From: Bacteroidetes bacterium RIFCSPLOWO2_12_FULL_37_12
GTDB taxonomy: Bacteria > Bacteroidota > Bacteroidia > 2-12-FULL-37-12
DNA: 64,000 nucleotides
Reading direction: 5' to 3'
Assembly (NCBI GenBank): GCA_001769655.1
Contig: MEPC01000042.1
Span: 1-64,000, forward strand
Shown one piece after another: positions 50,111 to 58,399 of the stretch. A program made the translations under genes and the position numbers. The notes beneath the pieces are model-generated. The model did no database searches. It worked only from the letters and a program-made list of their open reading frames with translations, and was not told where the DNA came from. How positions within the stretch are numbered: the first letter of the stretch is position 1; each line of letters opens with the position of its first letter.

Positions 50111-52972
50111 ATGTACAAATTATTAAACAAAACTACTGTTTTTGGATTCTTGTTTTTTGTATTAGCCATACATTGTATTCTTCCCGGGCAAAATCCTAAA
50201 AGCGGGAGTGATACAACTTCTACTGAAAAAAAAGACAGTCAGGATTCTACTTATCTTGAATTTCCTGCTCAGAAAAAAGTGCTGATTGACCTGAACGGAA
50301 ATGTTTATTTGCAGGATAAATATGGTAAATACATTAAAAGTATAAGCCCAAGCGGTGTTGTCAGAACATTACCTGTGGAATTACTTGCTACTTTTGAGGA
50401 GGAGAGTGGCTTGATGGGGCAGTTTATATCTATTCCCGAAGGCGTATTTATGGATCCTTCCGGCTTCGTATATCTCCTTGGTTATTCTGATGAACATATT
50501 TTTAAAATTGACCCTATGGGGGTCGTTCATAAGATAGACACTGGAACAGTTTCTCCCAAGAAAAAACTTGAAAGTATCAGCGGACAACATCTAATAGACC
50601 AGTTCCGGTTGCCACGTTCTATATGTTTTGATACTGCAGGAAATGTTTATATCACAAACCGGATTGAACACAACATAATCAAAATTTCCAAACCGGGTTT
50701 TATCAAAGTGCTTGCCGGTTCAGGTTATCCTGGTTTTGCTGACACAACAGGTGTTGAAGCCAGATTTTCATTTCCTTCGGGTATTGCGGTTGACTACTCC
50801 GGAAATATTTTTGTTGCCGATGCATGGAATCACAGGATACGCCGTGTTGATACGGAAGGGAATGTATCAACCTACGCCGGTAGCGGAGTGGCTGGTTACA
50901 TTGATGGTCCCGCTGAGTTTTCTAAATTTAATTTGCCTGTTGGCGTGAGCGCTGATAAAAACGGAAATGTGGTTGTCGCTGATTTTGGAAATAATCTCAT
51001 CCGTTTGATTAGCCGCAGTGGAATGGTTAATAACTTTCCAGGGATAAAAGTTAAAGCATCCACTCCTGTATATGCTAAAAGAGATGAACAACCTAAGACC
51101 ATAAGTGAAGAACCGGTTGTAAAAAAAACTTCTCTTGATCAGTTAATAAAGGAACTTGCCGGAATGCAAAAAGAAAAAGATTCCTTGCGGTTAGCCATTA
51201 AATTAGTTAAAGAACAAAAACAGCTTGATTCATTGCAACTTGCACTGGAAGCATCTGCTGAAGAGAAAAATGAAAAAGGGGTCAACACTAATGAAGACGA
51301 TGCCATGAGGATTCAGGAAGAGATTAACCGTAAAGCAAAAGAAATAGCCCGGACCCAGAAGGAGAAAGATTCCTTAATGTTTGTCAGAAAAATGAACAAA
51401 CGTTTAATGGAAGAAGAGGAACAAAAGGCATTAGAAATTGCTAAAAAACAAATGGAAATTGATTCCTTGAAAAAAGCTAATGCCATGGAAAGAGTTCAAA
51501 TGAATTCTATCCGTGATAAAATGAGTAAGGAATCCATCAAAAATTTATCAGTCGATGACTCAGTGCGATTAGCAAAAGAAACAAGCCGCTTAAAGCAACA
51601 GGAAGAAATGATACAAGAAATGATAAGATCAACAAAAATGCAACGGGAAAAAGATTCACTCTGGATTGCGGCTGAATTAAAAGAGGTTAAGAACAGGGAA
51701 GAAGCGTTGCGCATAACCATTGAAAATTCCCAAAAACAGCGAACCGCCGATTCTCTGAAATTTGCGATGGAACTCTCAAAAAAACAACGGGAAATTGATT
51801 CATTGAAAAACGAAATTACAATAGCGAGTCATAAAGCCATAAAAGATACCTTGGAATTTAAAAAAGAACTTGTTGTGAGGAACAAACAGAACGATTCTTT
51901 GATTGTTGTTTATAGATCGAAAAAAAGAAAGAGAGAGAATGATTCGTTATTAATTTCCATGCAAAATATAAAAAAACAACGGGAAACAGATTCTTTAAAA
52001 TTAGTTCATGAAACGTATAAAAGAAACCGTGAATCGGATTCATTGCGGTTGGTACATGAAAATATCCGAAAGCTAAGAGAAGAAGATTCGCTGAAGAATA
52101 TGTACCTAATCACCCGAAAGAACAGAGAGAAGGATTCCCTTGAACATATTTGGGCGGCAAAGCGATTACAGGCAGAAGCGGACTCATTACGAATGGTTAT
52201 AGAATTAGAGAAAATGAAGAGAGAGCGGGATTCATTGTCAATGGTAAGTCAAATCGTCATTCAGAGTCAGAATGAAGATTCAACCTTATTGGCTTATAAA
52301 CAGCCGTCAGAAAATATTCAAAAGAAAGAACCTTCCTCTTCGCTGACAGTAAATCAAAATAAATATTCAGAAGAAAAGGAGCCATTACAAGTTCCGGAAC
52401 CGGTAGAGAAAGAACCTATTGATAATAAGAACCTCGCGAATAACAAGGATTCTTCCTCCACCTCCCCTCTCCAGGAGAAAGATGAAAAAGTAATTATTAG
52501 TGACACTTTAAAAAAAGAAATTCAACCGGTAGTGGTAAAAGAAGAAGATGAGTCCAGTAAGAATAGTATTGATAATAAAAAAGAGTTGCAACCGGAAGTA
52601 GTAAAAAAAGAAGATGAGTCCCATAAGAACAGTATGGATACTAAAAAAGAGATTCAGCCGGAAGTAGTAAAAGAAGAAGATGAGTCCCTTAAAAGTATTT
52701 CTGACAAATTTAACCTCAATTTGCAGAAAGTTAATCCCAATGTAACTTTTTACCTCGATGAAAATCATTTTATCAGCACGATCATAGAGCTGAAAGATAC
52801 TATTGTATTAAAAATGGTTGATAAATTCGGAAGGAAAATGCCTTATCGTGTGCTTATGCTGATAGATGGTGAAAATAAAATTTATGAAGAAACCACAGAT
52901 GATGGCACTGCAAATTTCGCCGCTGAAATAAAGGAAGGGGGGAGAGTGGTATTCAGGAAGATTTCAGAATGA
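50111..52972 (+). CDS. NHL-repeat protein with 16-residue DSL repeats
   Basis: The 953-residue secreted protein has a signal peptide (residues 1-26). An NHL beta-propeller region follows (about 50-330; GIAVDYSGNIFVADAWNHRIRRV, GVSADKNGNVVVADFGNNLIRLI). A highly charged region at about 357-738 carries a 16-residue repeat with consensus DSLxxxxExxKxxRE. Thirteen units are contiguous and exactly in phase (51653-52276). Next is an acidic linker with three 22-residue repeats (52511-52699). A C-terminal globular beta domain of about 90 residues (NPNVTFYLDENHFISTIIELKDT ... FGRKMPYRVLMLIDG) ends the protein. The middle is probably a long helical stalk holding the propeller off the membrane. No known family matches the whole. 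Confidence 0.83.
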   Translation: MYKLLNKTTVFGFLFFVLAIHCILPGQNPKSGSDTTSTEKKDSQDSTYLEFPAQKKVLIDLNGNVYLQDKYGKYIKSISPSGVVRTLPVELLATFEEESGLMGQFISIPEGVFMDPSGFVYLLGYSDEHIFKIDPMGVVHKIDTGTVSPKKKLESISGQHLIDQFRLPRSICFDTAGNVYITNRIEHNIIKISKPGFIKVLAGSGYPGFADTTGVEARFSFPSGIAVDYSGNIFVADAWNHRIRRVDTEGNVSTYAGSGVAGYIDGPAEFSKFNLPVGVSADKNGNVVVADFGNNLIRLISRSGMVNNFPGIKVKASTPVYAKRDEQPKTISEEPVVKKTSLDQLIKELAGMQKEKDSLRLAIKLVKEQKQLDSLQLALEASAEEKNEKGVNTNEDDAMRIQEEINRKAKEIARTQKEKDSLMFVRKMNKRLMEEEEQKALEIAKKQMEIDSLKKANAMERVQMNSIRDKMSKESIKNLSVDDSVRLAKETSRLKQQEEMIQEMIRSTKMQREKDSLWIAAELKEVKNREEALRITIENSQKQRTADSLKFAMELSKKQREIDSLKNEITIASHKAIKDTLEFKKELVVRNKQNDSLIVVYRSKKRKRENDSLLISMQNIKKQRETDSLKLVHETYKRNRESDSLRLVHENIRKLREEDSLKNMYLITRKNREKDSLEHIWAAKRLQAEADSLRMVIELEKMKRERDSLSMVSQIVIQSQNEDSTLLAYKQPSENIQKKEPSSSLTVNQNKYSEEKEPLQVPEPVEKEPIDNKNLANNKDSSSTSPLQEKDEKVIISDTLKKEIQPVVVKEEDESSKNSIDNKKELQPEVVKKEDESHKNSMDTKKEIQPEVVKEEDESLKSISDKFNLNLQKVNPNVTFYLDENHFISTIIELKDTIVLKMVDKFGRKMPYRVLMLIDGENKIYEETTDDGTANFAAEIKEGGRVVFRKISE
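51653..52276 (+). repeat. 13 in-phase 48-bp (16-residue) DSL units
   Basis: Each unit begins DSL (variants EAL, DTL) and is exactly 16 residues: e.g. DSLKLVHETYKRNRES, DSLRLVHENIRKLREE. Codons differ between units, so the repeat is old at the protein level. Less regular units extend upstream to residue 357. Confidence 0.92.
52511..52699 (+). repeat. Three 66-bp (22-residue) tandem repeats
   Basis: KKEIQPVVVKEEDE..., KKELQPEVVKKEDE..., KKEIQPEVVKEEDE... at 52511, 52577 and 52643; highly similar in DNA, so recent. Confidence 0.92.
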
Positions 52973-52975
52973 GGG

Positions 52976-53602
52976 CTATGGGATGAACATCAAGCTAAAG
53001 CAAGGATTCCAAACATAAAGTTTTGAGCCAACAGGTAAAGATGACGTGGGTCGTTTACCATCCAATTCATAATCAACATAGTTAGAAAGTCCGAAGTAAA
53101 ACCGTTCATAAAATTTGAATTCTACGCTGATTCCGGTTTTTAATCCGAATACCATATAATTTTTATTTTTCAGATCCGGGGTTTCTACATACCCTTCTTT
53201 TTGTGTATAAGTGATTCTTTCACTGTTACCAAATCCGCTATAAACTGAAGATGGAATGTTGAGAAGAAATTTTTCGTTCTTGTTCAGCACCGGTAAGATA
53301 TATCCAACCCCCATGCTGTTGTATACATTTTCGCAGGTTTCATTAATTACCAAATTCCGTGTCAAGTCATCTTTTGCGGCGAACCGGTATCCATCCTTAT
53401 AAATCTGATCAAAATAAGTGTAATCGAAAAAAATACCTTTCCCATTGGTTTTATAAAAAAAATTGTACATCCGGTAGTTTTGAGATAAGCCCGAAGATGC
53501 GCCAAATTTTGGAGAGTAAAGTTTTCCGGCATGACTTATAGTTGAGCCAAGGAACAGAAATGTGCTTAGATACACGGTAAGATAGTTAAAGGGTTTTTTC
53601 AT
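52976..53602 (-). CDS. Hypothetical secreted beta-rich protein
   Basis: The 208-residue protein has a signal peptide (ending ISHA, about residue 25). Its body is rich in aromatic beta-strands (FFYKTNGKGIFFDYTYFDQ, YMVFGLKTGISVEFKFYERFYFGLSNYVDYEL) and ends in CFSLMFIP. It looks like a small outer-membrane barrel or surface protein. No family recognised. It is convergent with the NHL gene (3-bp gap). Confidence 0.65.
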   Translation of the reverse strand: MKKPFNYLTVYLSTFLFLGSTISHAGKLYSPKFGASSGLSQNYRMYNFFYKTNGKGIFFDYTYFDQIYKDGYRFAAKDDLTRNLVINETCENVYNSMGVGYILPVLNKNEKFLLNIPSSVYSGFGNSERITYTQKEGYVETPDLKNKNYMVFGLKTGISVEFKFYERFYFGLSNYVDYELDGKRPTSSLPVGSKLYVWNPCFSLMFIP

Positions 53603-53682
53603 GTTGGAATGTTGGATGTTGGATGCTGGATGTTGGAATGTTGGAATGTTGGATGGTTATATGGTTAAAATGGTTAAAATGG
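53602..53682. repeat. 8-bp tandem repeat tract (TTGGAATG / TGGTTAAA)
   Basis: About nine units fill the gap between two minus-strand genes. The stop codon of the upstream one (53674-53676) lies inside the tract. Confidence 0.88.
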
Positions 53683-54156
53683 ATTTCCCCAATTTGAAGC
53701 CATGCAATTTCTGTATTGATTATTAAACTGTCCGACAAACTCTTCAAATTCATTTTCACTGATTCTATGAAACCGGCTATTAAAAATTTCTTCTTTATCT
53801 GAGTCATTCCATTTTATTTTGCAGATAAAAACATTTTCGTTTTCCATGTTACAATCGAAAATCAGACAACTGCCTTCGGATAACGGAAATGAAGTTGATT
53901 TTACTTTCAGTCGTTTTAATTCCATCTTATTACCATGCTTTTTTAAAATCTTGTAACTAGTTCTTGATAAGATATGCGGCTCGATGATTTTATATTCGAT
54001 AGCTTTATTTCCTTTAAAAAGAAGAAAGGTTGACGATTCTGCGTTTCTCCACCAACCTTGAATACTATAATTTTCCTCAGGTAATTTCTCCCGTTGAGAG
54101 GAAAACGATAGAGAGCAGAAGAGCAGTACAATGCCTGGAATGAATTTTTTTAGCAT
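53674..54156 (-). CDS. Hypothetical secreted protein (lipocalin-like length)
   Basis: The 160-residue protein has a signal peptide (residues 1-19) and a beta-rich body beginning NYSIQGWWRNAESSTFLLFKGNKAIEYKI, reminiscent of lipocalin-like domains that start with a GxW motif. The similarity is weak. Two Cys (SCLIFDC) may pair. Function unknown. Confidence 0.65.
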   Translation of the reverse strand: MLKKFIPGIVLLFCSLSFSSQREKLPEENYSIQGWWRNAESSTFLLFKGNKAIEYKIIEPHILSRTSYKILKKHGNKMELKRLKVKSTSFPLSEGSCLIFDCNMENENVFICKIKWNDSDKEEIFNSRFHRISENEFEEFVGQFNNQYRNCMASNWGNPF

Positions 54157-54195
54157 TTTTTATTTCTGTTGTCTGATTAAATGAAATTTGATTAT

Positions 54196-54270
54196 ATCGA
54201 ACCCCTACGGGGTTCACTTGAAGTTCCATAATTTATTCTACCAATATATTAGTCCCATACGGGACTAAAT
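54196..54270. repeat. Twin palindromes AACCCCTACGGGGTT and TTAGTCCCATACGGGACTAA
   Basis: Two compact hairpin sequences are joined by a 30-bp AT-rich stretch containing CTACCAATATATTAG. Paired palindromes of this type recur in Bacteroidota intergenic DNA (general knowledge; I cannot verify copy number here). Confidence 0.75.
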
Positions 54271-54338
54271 ATCGTTAGTCAAAAAGTTATAAATTAAACT
54301 TTATATACATAGCGTCATTTGACAACTGCACAATGTCA

Positions 54339-54494
54339 TCAACCTACCTGTTTTTTCCTCAGATATACAATTTCTATTTCATCGTAGCAGTTCAATCGTC
54401 TGACGGCAATGATATTGTTTTTGGGTTTTAGGGATAATCGGTTTGAGCCGAAATCATTGATAAACCCACGGATTTTACTGGTTATCCATTTCAT
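54339..54494 (-). CDS. Candidate 51-residue basic peptide
   Basis: ATG 54494 to TGA 54341-54339. The product starts MKWITSKIRGFINDFG and ends DEIEIVYLRKKQVG: 51 residues, basic, no hydrophobic helix. A TACTTTTG -7 box lies 42 nt upstream (54537-54544, minus strand), which favours a real gene. It lies in a 700-bp stretch otherwise without genes. No family recognised. The start of a sequence near 37703 (MDWITRKTK) is superficially similar. Confidence 0.4.
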   Translation of the reverse strand: MKWITSKIRGFINDFGSNRLSLKPKNNIIAVRRLNCYDEIEIVYLRKKQVG

Positions 54495-54770
54495 GATTTA
54501 TTGTTTTTTATACAATAGAGTGAATAATTTAATGTACAAAAGTATCGTTAATTTTTTTTACTTGTTCTAATCATGTCGTTTAATTATTAACCTAATAATG
54601 TTTATATTATGATTTTTTGTACACATTACAATACATATTTTAGTTTGTTATTTTATACGTTATTTTGCGATATGGTTTTTATTTATTATTAACATTCATT
54701 TGTTTATAATTCAATAAGTGTATTATAATATATACAATAATATTATTGTATGTTATAAAGGGCAGAAAGT
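54495..54770. other. AT-rich spacer with ACAATAAT/ATTATTGT palindrome
   Basis: Very AT-rich DNA without an ORF. The perfect palindrome ACAATAAT-ATTATTGT lies at 54734-54749. It could be an operator, but nothing ties it to a regulator. The candidate -7 box of the 51-residue peptide is at 54537-54544. Confidence 0.5.
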
Positions 54771-54834
54771 GGGCATAGGGGTATAGGGGTATAGGGGTAT
54801 AGGGGTATAGGGGTATAGGGGTATAGGGGTATAA
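54771..54834. repeat. 8-bp tandem repeat tract (GGGGTATA)
   Basis: Seven nearly perfect GGGGTATA units end 15 bp before the thiL -7 box, so they occupy the -33 region. Confidence 0.95.
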
Positions 54835-54848
54835 ATTAAATAGAATCA

Positions 54849-54856
54849 TACCTTTG
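54849..54856 (+). promoter_or_regulatory. -7 box of thiL, probably leaderless
   Basis: TACCTTTG, followed by 4 nt and the ATG at 54861. The expected -33 region lies next to the GGGGTATA satellite and has no TTG. Confidence 0.55.
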
Positions 54857-54860
54857 CGGA

Positions 54861-55895
54861 ATGGATGATAAAAAACTAACCCCTCTTTCAGAAATCGGCG
54901 AGTTTGGGCTGATAGAAGATCTCAAAAAAGAAATACATCTCCATCATAAAACGACCATTAAAGGAATTGGGGATGATGCATCGGTTATTGATTTGGGGAA
55001 CGAAAATGTTCTGCTTTTGTCATCCGATTTGCTGGCAGAAGGAGTGCATTTTGACTTAAGCTATACTCCTCTTAAACATTTGGGTTATAAATCGGTGGTA
55101 GTGAATGTTTCTGATATCGCGGCTATGAATGCATTGCCCAGAGAGATTACCGTTTCCATTGCTGTCAGTAGCCGTTTCACGTTAGAAGCAATACGTGAAT
55201 TGTATGAAGGAATACGGTTGGCTTGCGAATATTATAAACTCGATTTGGTGGGAGGTGACACTACCAGCTCAAAATCCGGACTCATAATTTCAATTTCCAT
55301 TACCGGTTATGCAAAAAAAAATGAAATTGTTTACCGGAGCGGAGCAAAGGAAAACAATCTGGTTTGTGTCACCGGAAACTTAGGCGCGGCTTACATGGGA
55401 CTGCAAATTCTTGAAAGAGAAAAAAGTGTATTTGTGTCACAACCGGGAATGCAACCCGAATTATCGGGGTACGAATATATTTTAAAAAGACAACTGAAAC
55501 CGGAAGCCCGGACCGACATGATAAATGAATTCAGAAACCTTGCAATTATTCCGACTTCGATGATAGATATTTCAGATGGGCTGGCTTCGGAGGTATTGCA
55601 TCTGGCAAAAGAATCGAATACAGGAATTGATATTTATGAGGAAAAACTTCCGGTTGACTCCATGACCTCAGCAGTGGCACAGGAATTAAATATCCCGCTA
55701 ACTACCTGTGCGTTGAACGGAGGCGAGGACTATGAATTGCTATTTACGGTTGATTTATCTGCGTTTGAAATGCTTAAAAATCATCCGGAAATTTCCATCA
55801 TAGGAAAAGTAAATCATTTCTCTTCGGGAAATAATTTGCATTTGCGCTCAGGGCAAGTGGTGCCACTTAAAGCACAGGGGTGGAAACATTTTTGA
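54861..55895 (+). CDS. thiL: Thiamine-monophosphate kinase
   Basis: The 344-residue PurM/ThiL-fold kinase phosphorylates thiamine phosphate to thiamine diphosphate. Visible motifs are GIGDDASVIDLG, SSDLLAEGVHFDL, NVSDIAAMNALPRE, LVGGDTTSSK and MIDISDGLASE, plus the C-terminal NGGEDYELLFTV. Length is normal for Bacteroidota ThiL. It is first in a plus-strand run. Confidence 0.96.
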   Translation: MDDKKLTPLSEIGEFGLIEDLKKEIHLHHKTTIKGIGDDASVIDLGNENVLLLSSDLLAEGVHFDLSYTPLKHLGYKSVVVNVSDIAAMNALPREITVSIAVSSRFTLEAIRELYEGIRLACEYYKLDLVGGDTTSSKSGLIISISITGYAKKNEIVYRSGAKENNLVCVTGNLGAAYMGLQILEREKSVFVSQPGMQPELSGYEYILKRQLKPEARTDMINEFRNLAIIPTSMIDISDGLASEVLHLAKESNTGIDIYEEKLPVDSMTSAVAQELNIPLTTCALNGGEDYELLFTVDLSAFEMLKNHPEISIIGKVNHFSSGNNLHLRSGQVVPLKAQGWKHF

Positions 55896-55930
55896 TTGGT
55901 AGAGAACAGAATACTTGATTTCAATATATA

Positions 55931-55970
55931 GGGGTTAAATGGTTGAATGGTTAAATGGTTAAATGGTTAT
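55931..55970. repeat. 8-bp tandem repeat tract (ATGGTTAA / ATGGTTGA)
   Basis: Five units end directly at the start of the YwqK-like gene; the first two candidate ATGs are part of the tract. Confidence 0.88.
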
Positions 55971-56589
55971 GTATATAAAATTTCCAAATTTTTTTATCAT
56001 CTTTTTTTCTTTTCTATTTTTACCTTTTTTTGCGTTTTCACAATCCGATTCAATCCGTGAATTGAAGCTCTGGGAGGATTATTATGAAAATGGAACGTTA
56101 AAAACGCAGTCATTTTTTCTTGATTCCTTAGCGCATGGACTATATAAATCATTTTACCGTAATGGTAACCTGGAGCAAATAGGATATTTCTCGTATGGAA
56201 AGCGGGAAGGAAAATGGAAATATTTTTTTGAAAATGGAGATATTGAACAAATTGGTTACTATGAAAATAATTTTGCCGAAGGAATCTGGCGCGGGTATCA
56301 TAAAGACAGTGTGCTGGCAGAAGAAGGGGAGTTTGTAAACGGATTAGAGCAGGGTTTCTGGAGGTACTATTATGCAAACGGTGTTCTTCAGCAAAAAGGG
56401 AATTACAGCAAAGGGAATCCTGTTGGAAATTGGATATGGTATTCAGATAAGGGGAGTGTCACTATGCAAGGATCATTTAAGGATGGTAAGAAAAATGGTT
56501 TCTGGAAATATTTTCAGTCCGATGGAAGAACCAAGTTGAAGGAAGAGCTTTGGGAAGATGGGGTGTTGGTGGCGACAAAGAAATTCTGA
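55963..56589 (+). CDS. Secreted YwqK/MORN-variant repeat protein
   Basis: The 208-residue protein has a signal peptide (IIFFSFLFLPFFAFS) and about seven MORN-variant units of about 23 residues (DYYENGTLKTQSFF, FYRNGNLEQIGYFSYGKREGKWKYF, YYANGVLQQKGNYSKGNPVGNW, GSFKDGKKNGFWKYF). Such repeats are annotated as YwqK family antitoxin-like but have no proven toxin partner here. The start is either ATG 55963 or 55969; both come from the satellite. Confidence 0.85.
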   Translation: MVMYIKFPNFFIIFFSFLFLPFFAFSQSDSIRELKLWEDYYENGTLKTQSFFLDSLAHGLYKSFYRNGNLEQIGYFSYGKREGKWKYFFENGDIEQIGYYENNFAEGIWRGYHKDSVLAEEGEFVNGLEQGFWRYYYANGVLQQKGNYSKGNPVGNWIWYSDKGSVTMQGSFKDGKKNGFWKYFQSDGRTKLKEELWEDGVLVATKKF

Positions 56590-56602
56590 AAAAAATTTGA
56601 TG

Positions 56603-56610
56603 TAACTTTG
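56603..56610 (+). promoter_or_regulatory. -7 box of tRNA-Arg
   Basis: TAACTTTG, 20 nt before the 5' end of the tRNA. Confidence 0.5.
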
Positions 56611-56630
56611 TAAAATTACAATTGACAACT

Positions 56631-56704
56631 GGACCCGTAGCTTAACTGGATAGAGCATGTGGCTACGGACCACAAGGTTGGGGGTTCGAATCCCTCCGGG
56701 TTCA
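56631..56704 (+). tRNA. tRNA-Arg (anticodon ACG)
   Basis: A 74-nt cloverleaf. Acceptor arms are GGACCCG (56631-56637) and CGGGTTC (56697-56703), discriminator A. The anticodon stem is TGTGG/CCACA around loop CTACGGA, giving ACG (A34 normally edited to inosine). The T arm contains GGTTCGAATCC. The gene does not encode CCA. Confidence 0.95.
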
Positions 56705-56717
56705 CGGGTAGAATTGG

Positions 56718-57746
56718 ATGACCAAAAAATTTTTCATTTTCTTTCTCATTATCTGCTTCCTTGCGGGTTTCGGTTTGCTTTGGAAGGGATACCGTATTCT
56801 ATTTTATGAAAACATTCAACTCACCTCGAAAAATCCATTAATCCATATCCGTACTGGCGCTGGAATGGAAGAAGTGATGGATACGTTAAAAAAAAGAAAC
56901 GTATTAAAAAATCCCAACGAATTTTTCTTGCTGGCAAAAATTATCAACTATCCTCAAAAAATATATCCGGGTTGTTATCAGTTGGTAAACGGATGGAATA
57001 ATTTTGAGTTATTGAAATGTCTGAGGGCAGGCACACAAACGCCCGTGAATGTCACTTTTCAAAGCCATCGTTTAAAAAAACACCTCGCTCAGAAAATTGC
57101 TACCATGCTGGAAACCGACTCACTTGAATTATTAAAATTATTATCGGACCCGGTTTATACCGACAGTTTGGGATTTGATACCCTGAGCATTTCAGTTATA
57201 TTTATTCCTAACACGTATGAGTTTTACTGGAATACTAATGCAAAAAATGTGATTGCAAGAATGGTGAAGGAATACAGAAAATTCTGGAATTTTCAACGAA
57301 AGGAAAAAGCGAAATTATTGCGCTTAACCCAGCATGAAGTTACAACGCTAGCTTCCATTGTAGAAGCAGAAACGAATTATGAGCCGGAGAAGCGTGACAT
57401 TGCGGGGGTTTATCTGAACCGTCTTCGGATGGGAATGCCACTGCAGGCAGACCCGACCTTAATTTTTGCCGTGGGTGATTTTTCAATAAAACGGGTGACC
57501 GCGGAACTTAAAACCACCGAGTCACCTTTCAATACCTACAAACATGCAGGACTTCCTCCGGGTCCTATTAACTTCCCAACGATTAGTTCCATAGACGCAG
57601 TGTTAAAGTCCTCCCAGCATAACTATCTTTATTTTTGTGCAAAGGAAGATATGAGTGGTTCACATAATTTTGCGGAAACATTTTCGGAGCATCTGAAGAA
57701 TGCGGCGAAGTATCAGCGAGCGTTGAATGAGAGGGGGGTGCGGTGA
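56718..57746 (+). CDS. mltG: Endolytic murein transglycosylase
   Basis: The 342-residue protein has an N-terminal membrane anchor (residues 5-23), a LysM-like subdomain (about 40-100) and the YceG/MltG catalytic domain with LASIVEAETNYEPEKRDIAGVYLNRL (catalytic Glu at about 216-218), LQADPT and YNTYKHAGLPPGPI-type motifs (FNTYKHAGLPPGPINFP). It cuts nascent glycan strands and sets their length. It begins 13 bp after the tRNA, so both may share a transcript. Confidence 0.95.
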   Translation: MTKKFFIFFLIICFLAGFGLLWKGYRILFYENIQLTSKNPLIHIRTGAGMEEVMDTLKKRNVLKNPNEFFLLAKIINYPQKIYPGCYQLVNGWNNFELLKCLRAGTQTPVNVTFQSHRLKKHLAQKIATMLETDSLELLKLLSDPVYTDSLGFDTLSISVIFIPNTYEFYWNTNAKNVIARMVKEYRKFWNFQRKEKAKLLRLTQHEVTTLASIVEAETNYEPEKRDIAGVYLNRLRMGMPLQADPTLIFAVGDFSIKRVTAELKTTESPFNTYKHAGLPPGPINFPTISSIDAVLKSSQHNYLYFCAKEDMSGSHNFAETFSEHLKNAAKYQRALNERGVR

Positions 57747-57753
57747 AAAAGCG

Positions 57754-57761
57754 TATATTTG
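57754..57761 (+). promoter_or_regulatory. Candidate -7 box upstream of the YbgC gene
   Basis: TATATTTG just after the mltG stop. It would give a leader of about 220 nt that contains the 161-bp palindrome. No -33 at the right spacing. Confidence 0.35.
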
Positions 57762-57777
57762 TAATGTTAAAAAAATA

Positions 57778-57938
57778 GTTACTGTTCCGTCGGTTTATTT
57801 TTTTGCCACTAATTTACTCACCATATATTTATTTTTAAAAGTGTTCGTGAGATCGCTTCGCTAAGTTCACGAATTAATTATTTTATTTTTTCAATCAGTG
57901 TAATTGGTGGCAATAAATTTATTGGACTGAACAGTAAC
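57778..57938. repeat. 161-bp imperfect palindrome with perfect 10-bp ends (MITE-like)
   Basis: Ends are GTTACTGTTC and GAACAGTAAC. Inner arms pair over TTTGCCACTAATTTAC / GTAATTGGTGGCAATAAA, and the centre holds TTCGTGA ... TTCACGAA. No ORF inside. It lies between mltG and the thioesterase gene. Confidence 0.8.
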
Positions 57939-57983
57939 AATAAATAACTAATTTCAAAAACAATAAATACCCCAGAATCCCCA

Positions 57984-58391
57984 ATGCTCACCGGTGAAAC
58001 CCAATTTCGTGTACGCTATTCCGAGACAGACCAGATGGGCTATGTCTATTATGGTAATTATGCCGCTTATTTTGAAGTGGGAAGAACCGAATTATTAAGA
58101 AAATTAGGTTTTACTTACAAGCTGATGGAAGAACAGGGAATTGCACTTCCGGTGTATGAATATAAATGCAAATTTCTACGTCCCGCTCATTACGATGATC
58201 TTTTATTGCTTAAAACCACCATTCCTGAAATTCCTACTACCCGGATACATTTCTTATATGAATTATTTAACGAACCCGGAAATCTGATTACAAAAGCAGA
58301 AGCCATACTGGTCTTTGTAGATAAACTGACAGGGAAACCGATAATGGCTCAGGATGGATTGCTGGAGGCGATGAAGCCATATTTTGCGTAG
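57984..58391 (+). CDS. YbgC-like acyl-CoA thioesterase
   Basis: The 135-residue hotdog-fold protein has the 4HBT catalytic segment RYSETDQMGYVYYGNYAAYFEVGRTE with Asp16, and YKCKFLRPAHYDDLL. It hydrolyses acyl-CoA or acyl-ACP thioesters; the substrate is unknown. The 42-bp gap to the BrkB gene is a GAAAATA satellite. Confidence 0.93.
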   Translation: MLTGETQFRVRYSETDQMGYVYYGNYAAYFEVGRTELLRKLGFTYKLMEEQGIALPVYEYKCKFLRPAHYDDLLLLKTTIPEIPTTRIHFLYELFNEPGNLITKAEAILVFVDKLTGKPIMAQDGLLEAMKPYFA

Positions 58392-58399
58392 CTATTAAA

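Noticed and set aside
55963-56589. YwqK-like protein as antitoxin of a toxin-antitoxin pair
   Set aside because: It is secreted and has no toxin-like neighbour; the name reflects the MORN-variant repeat only.
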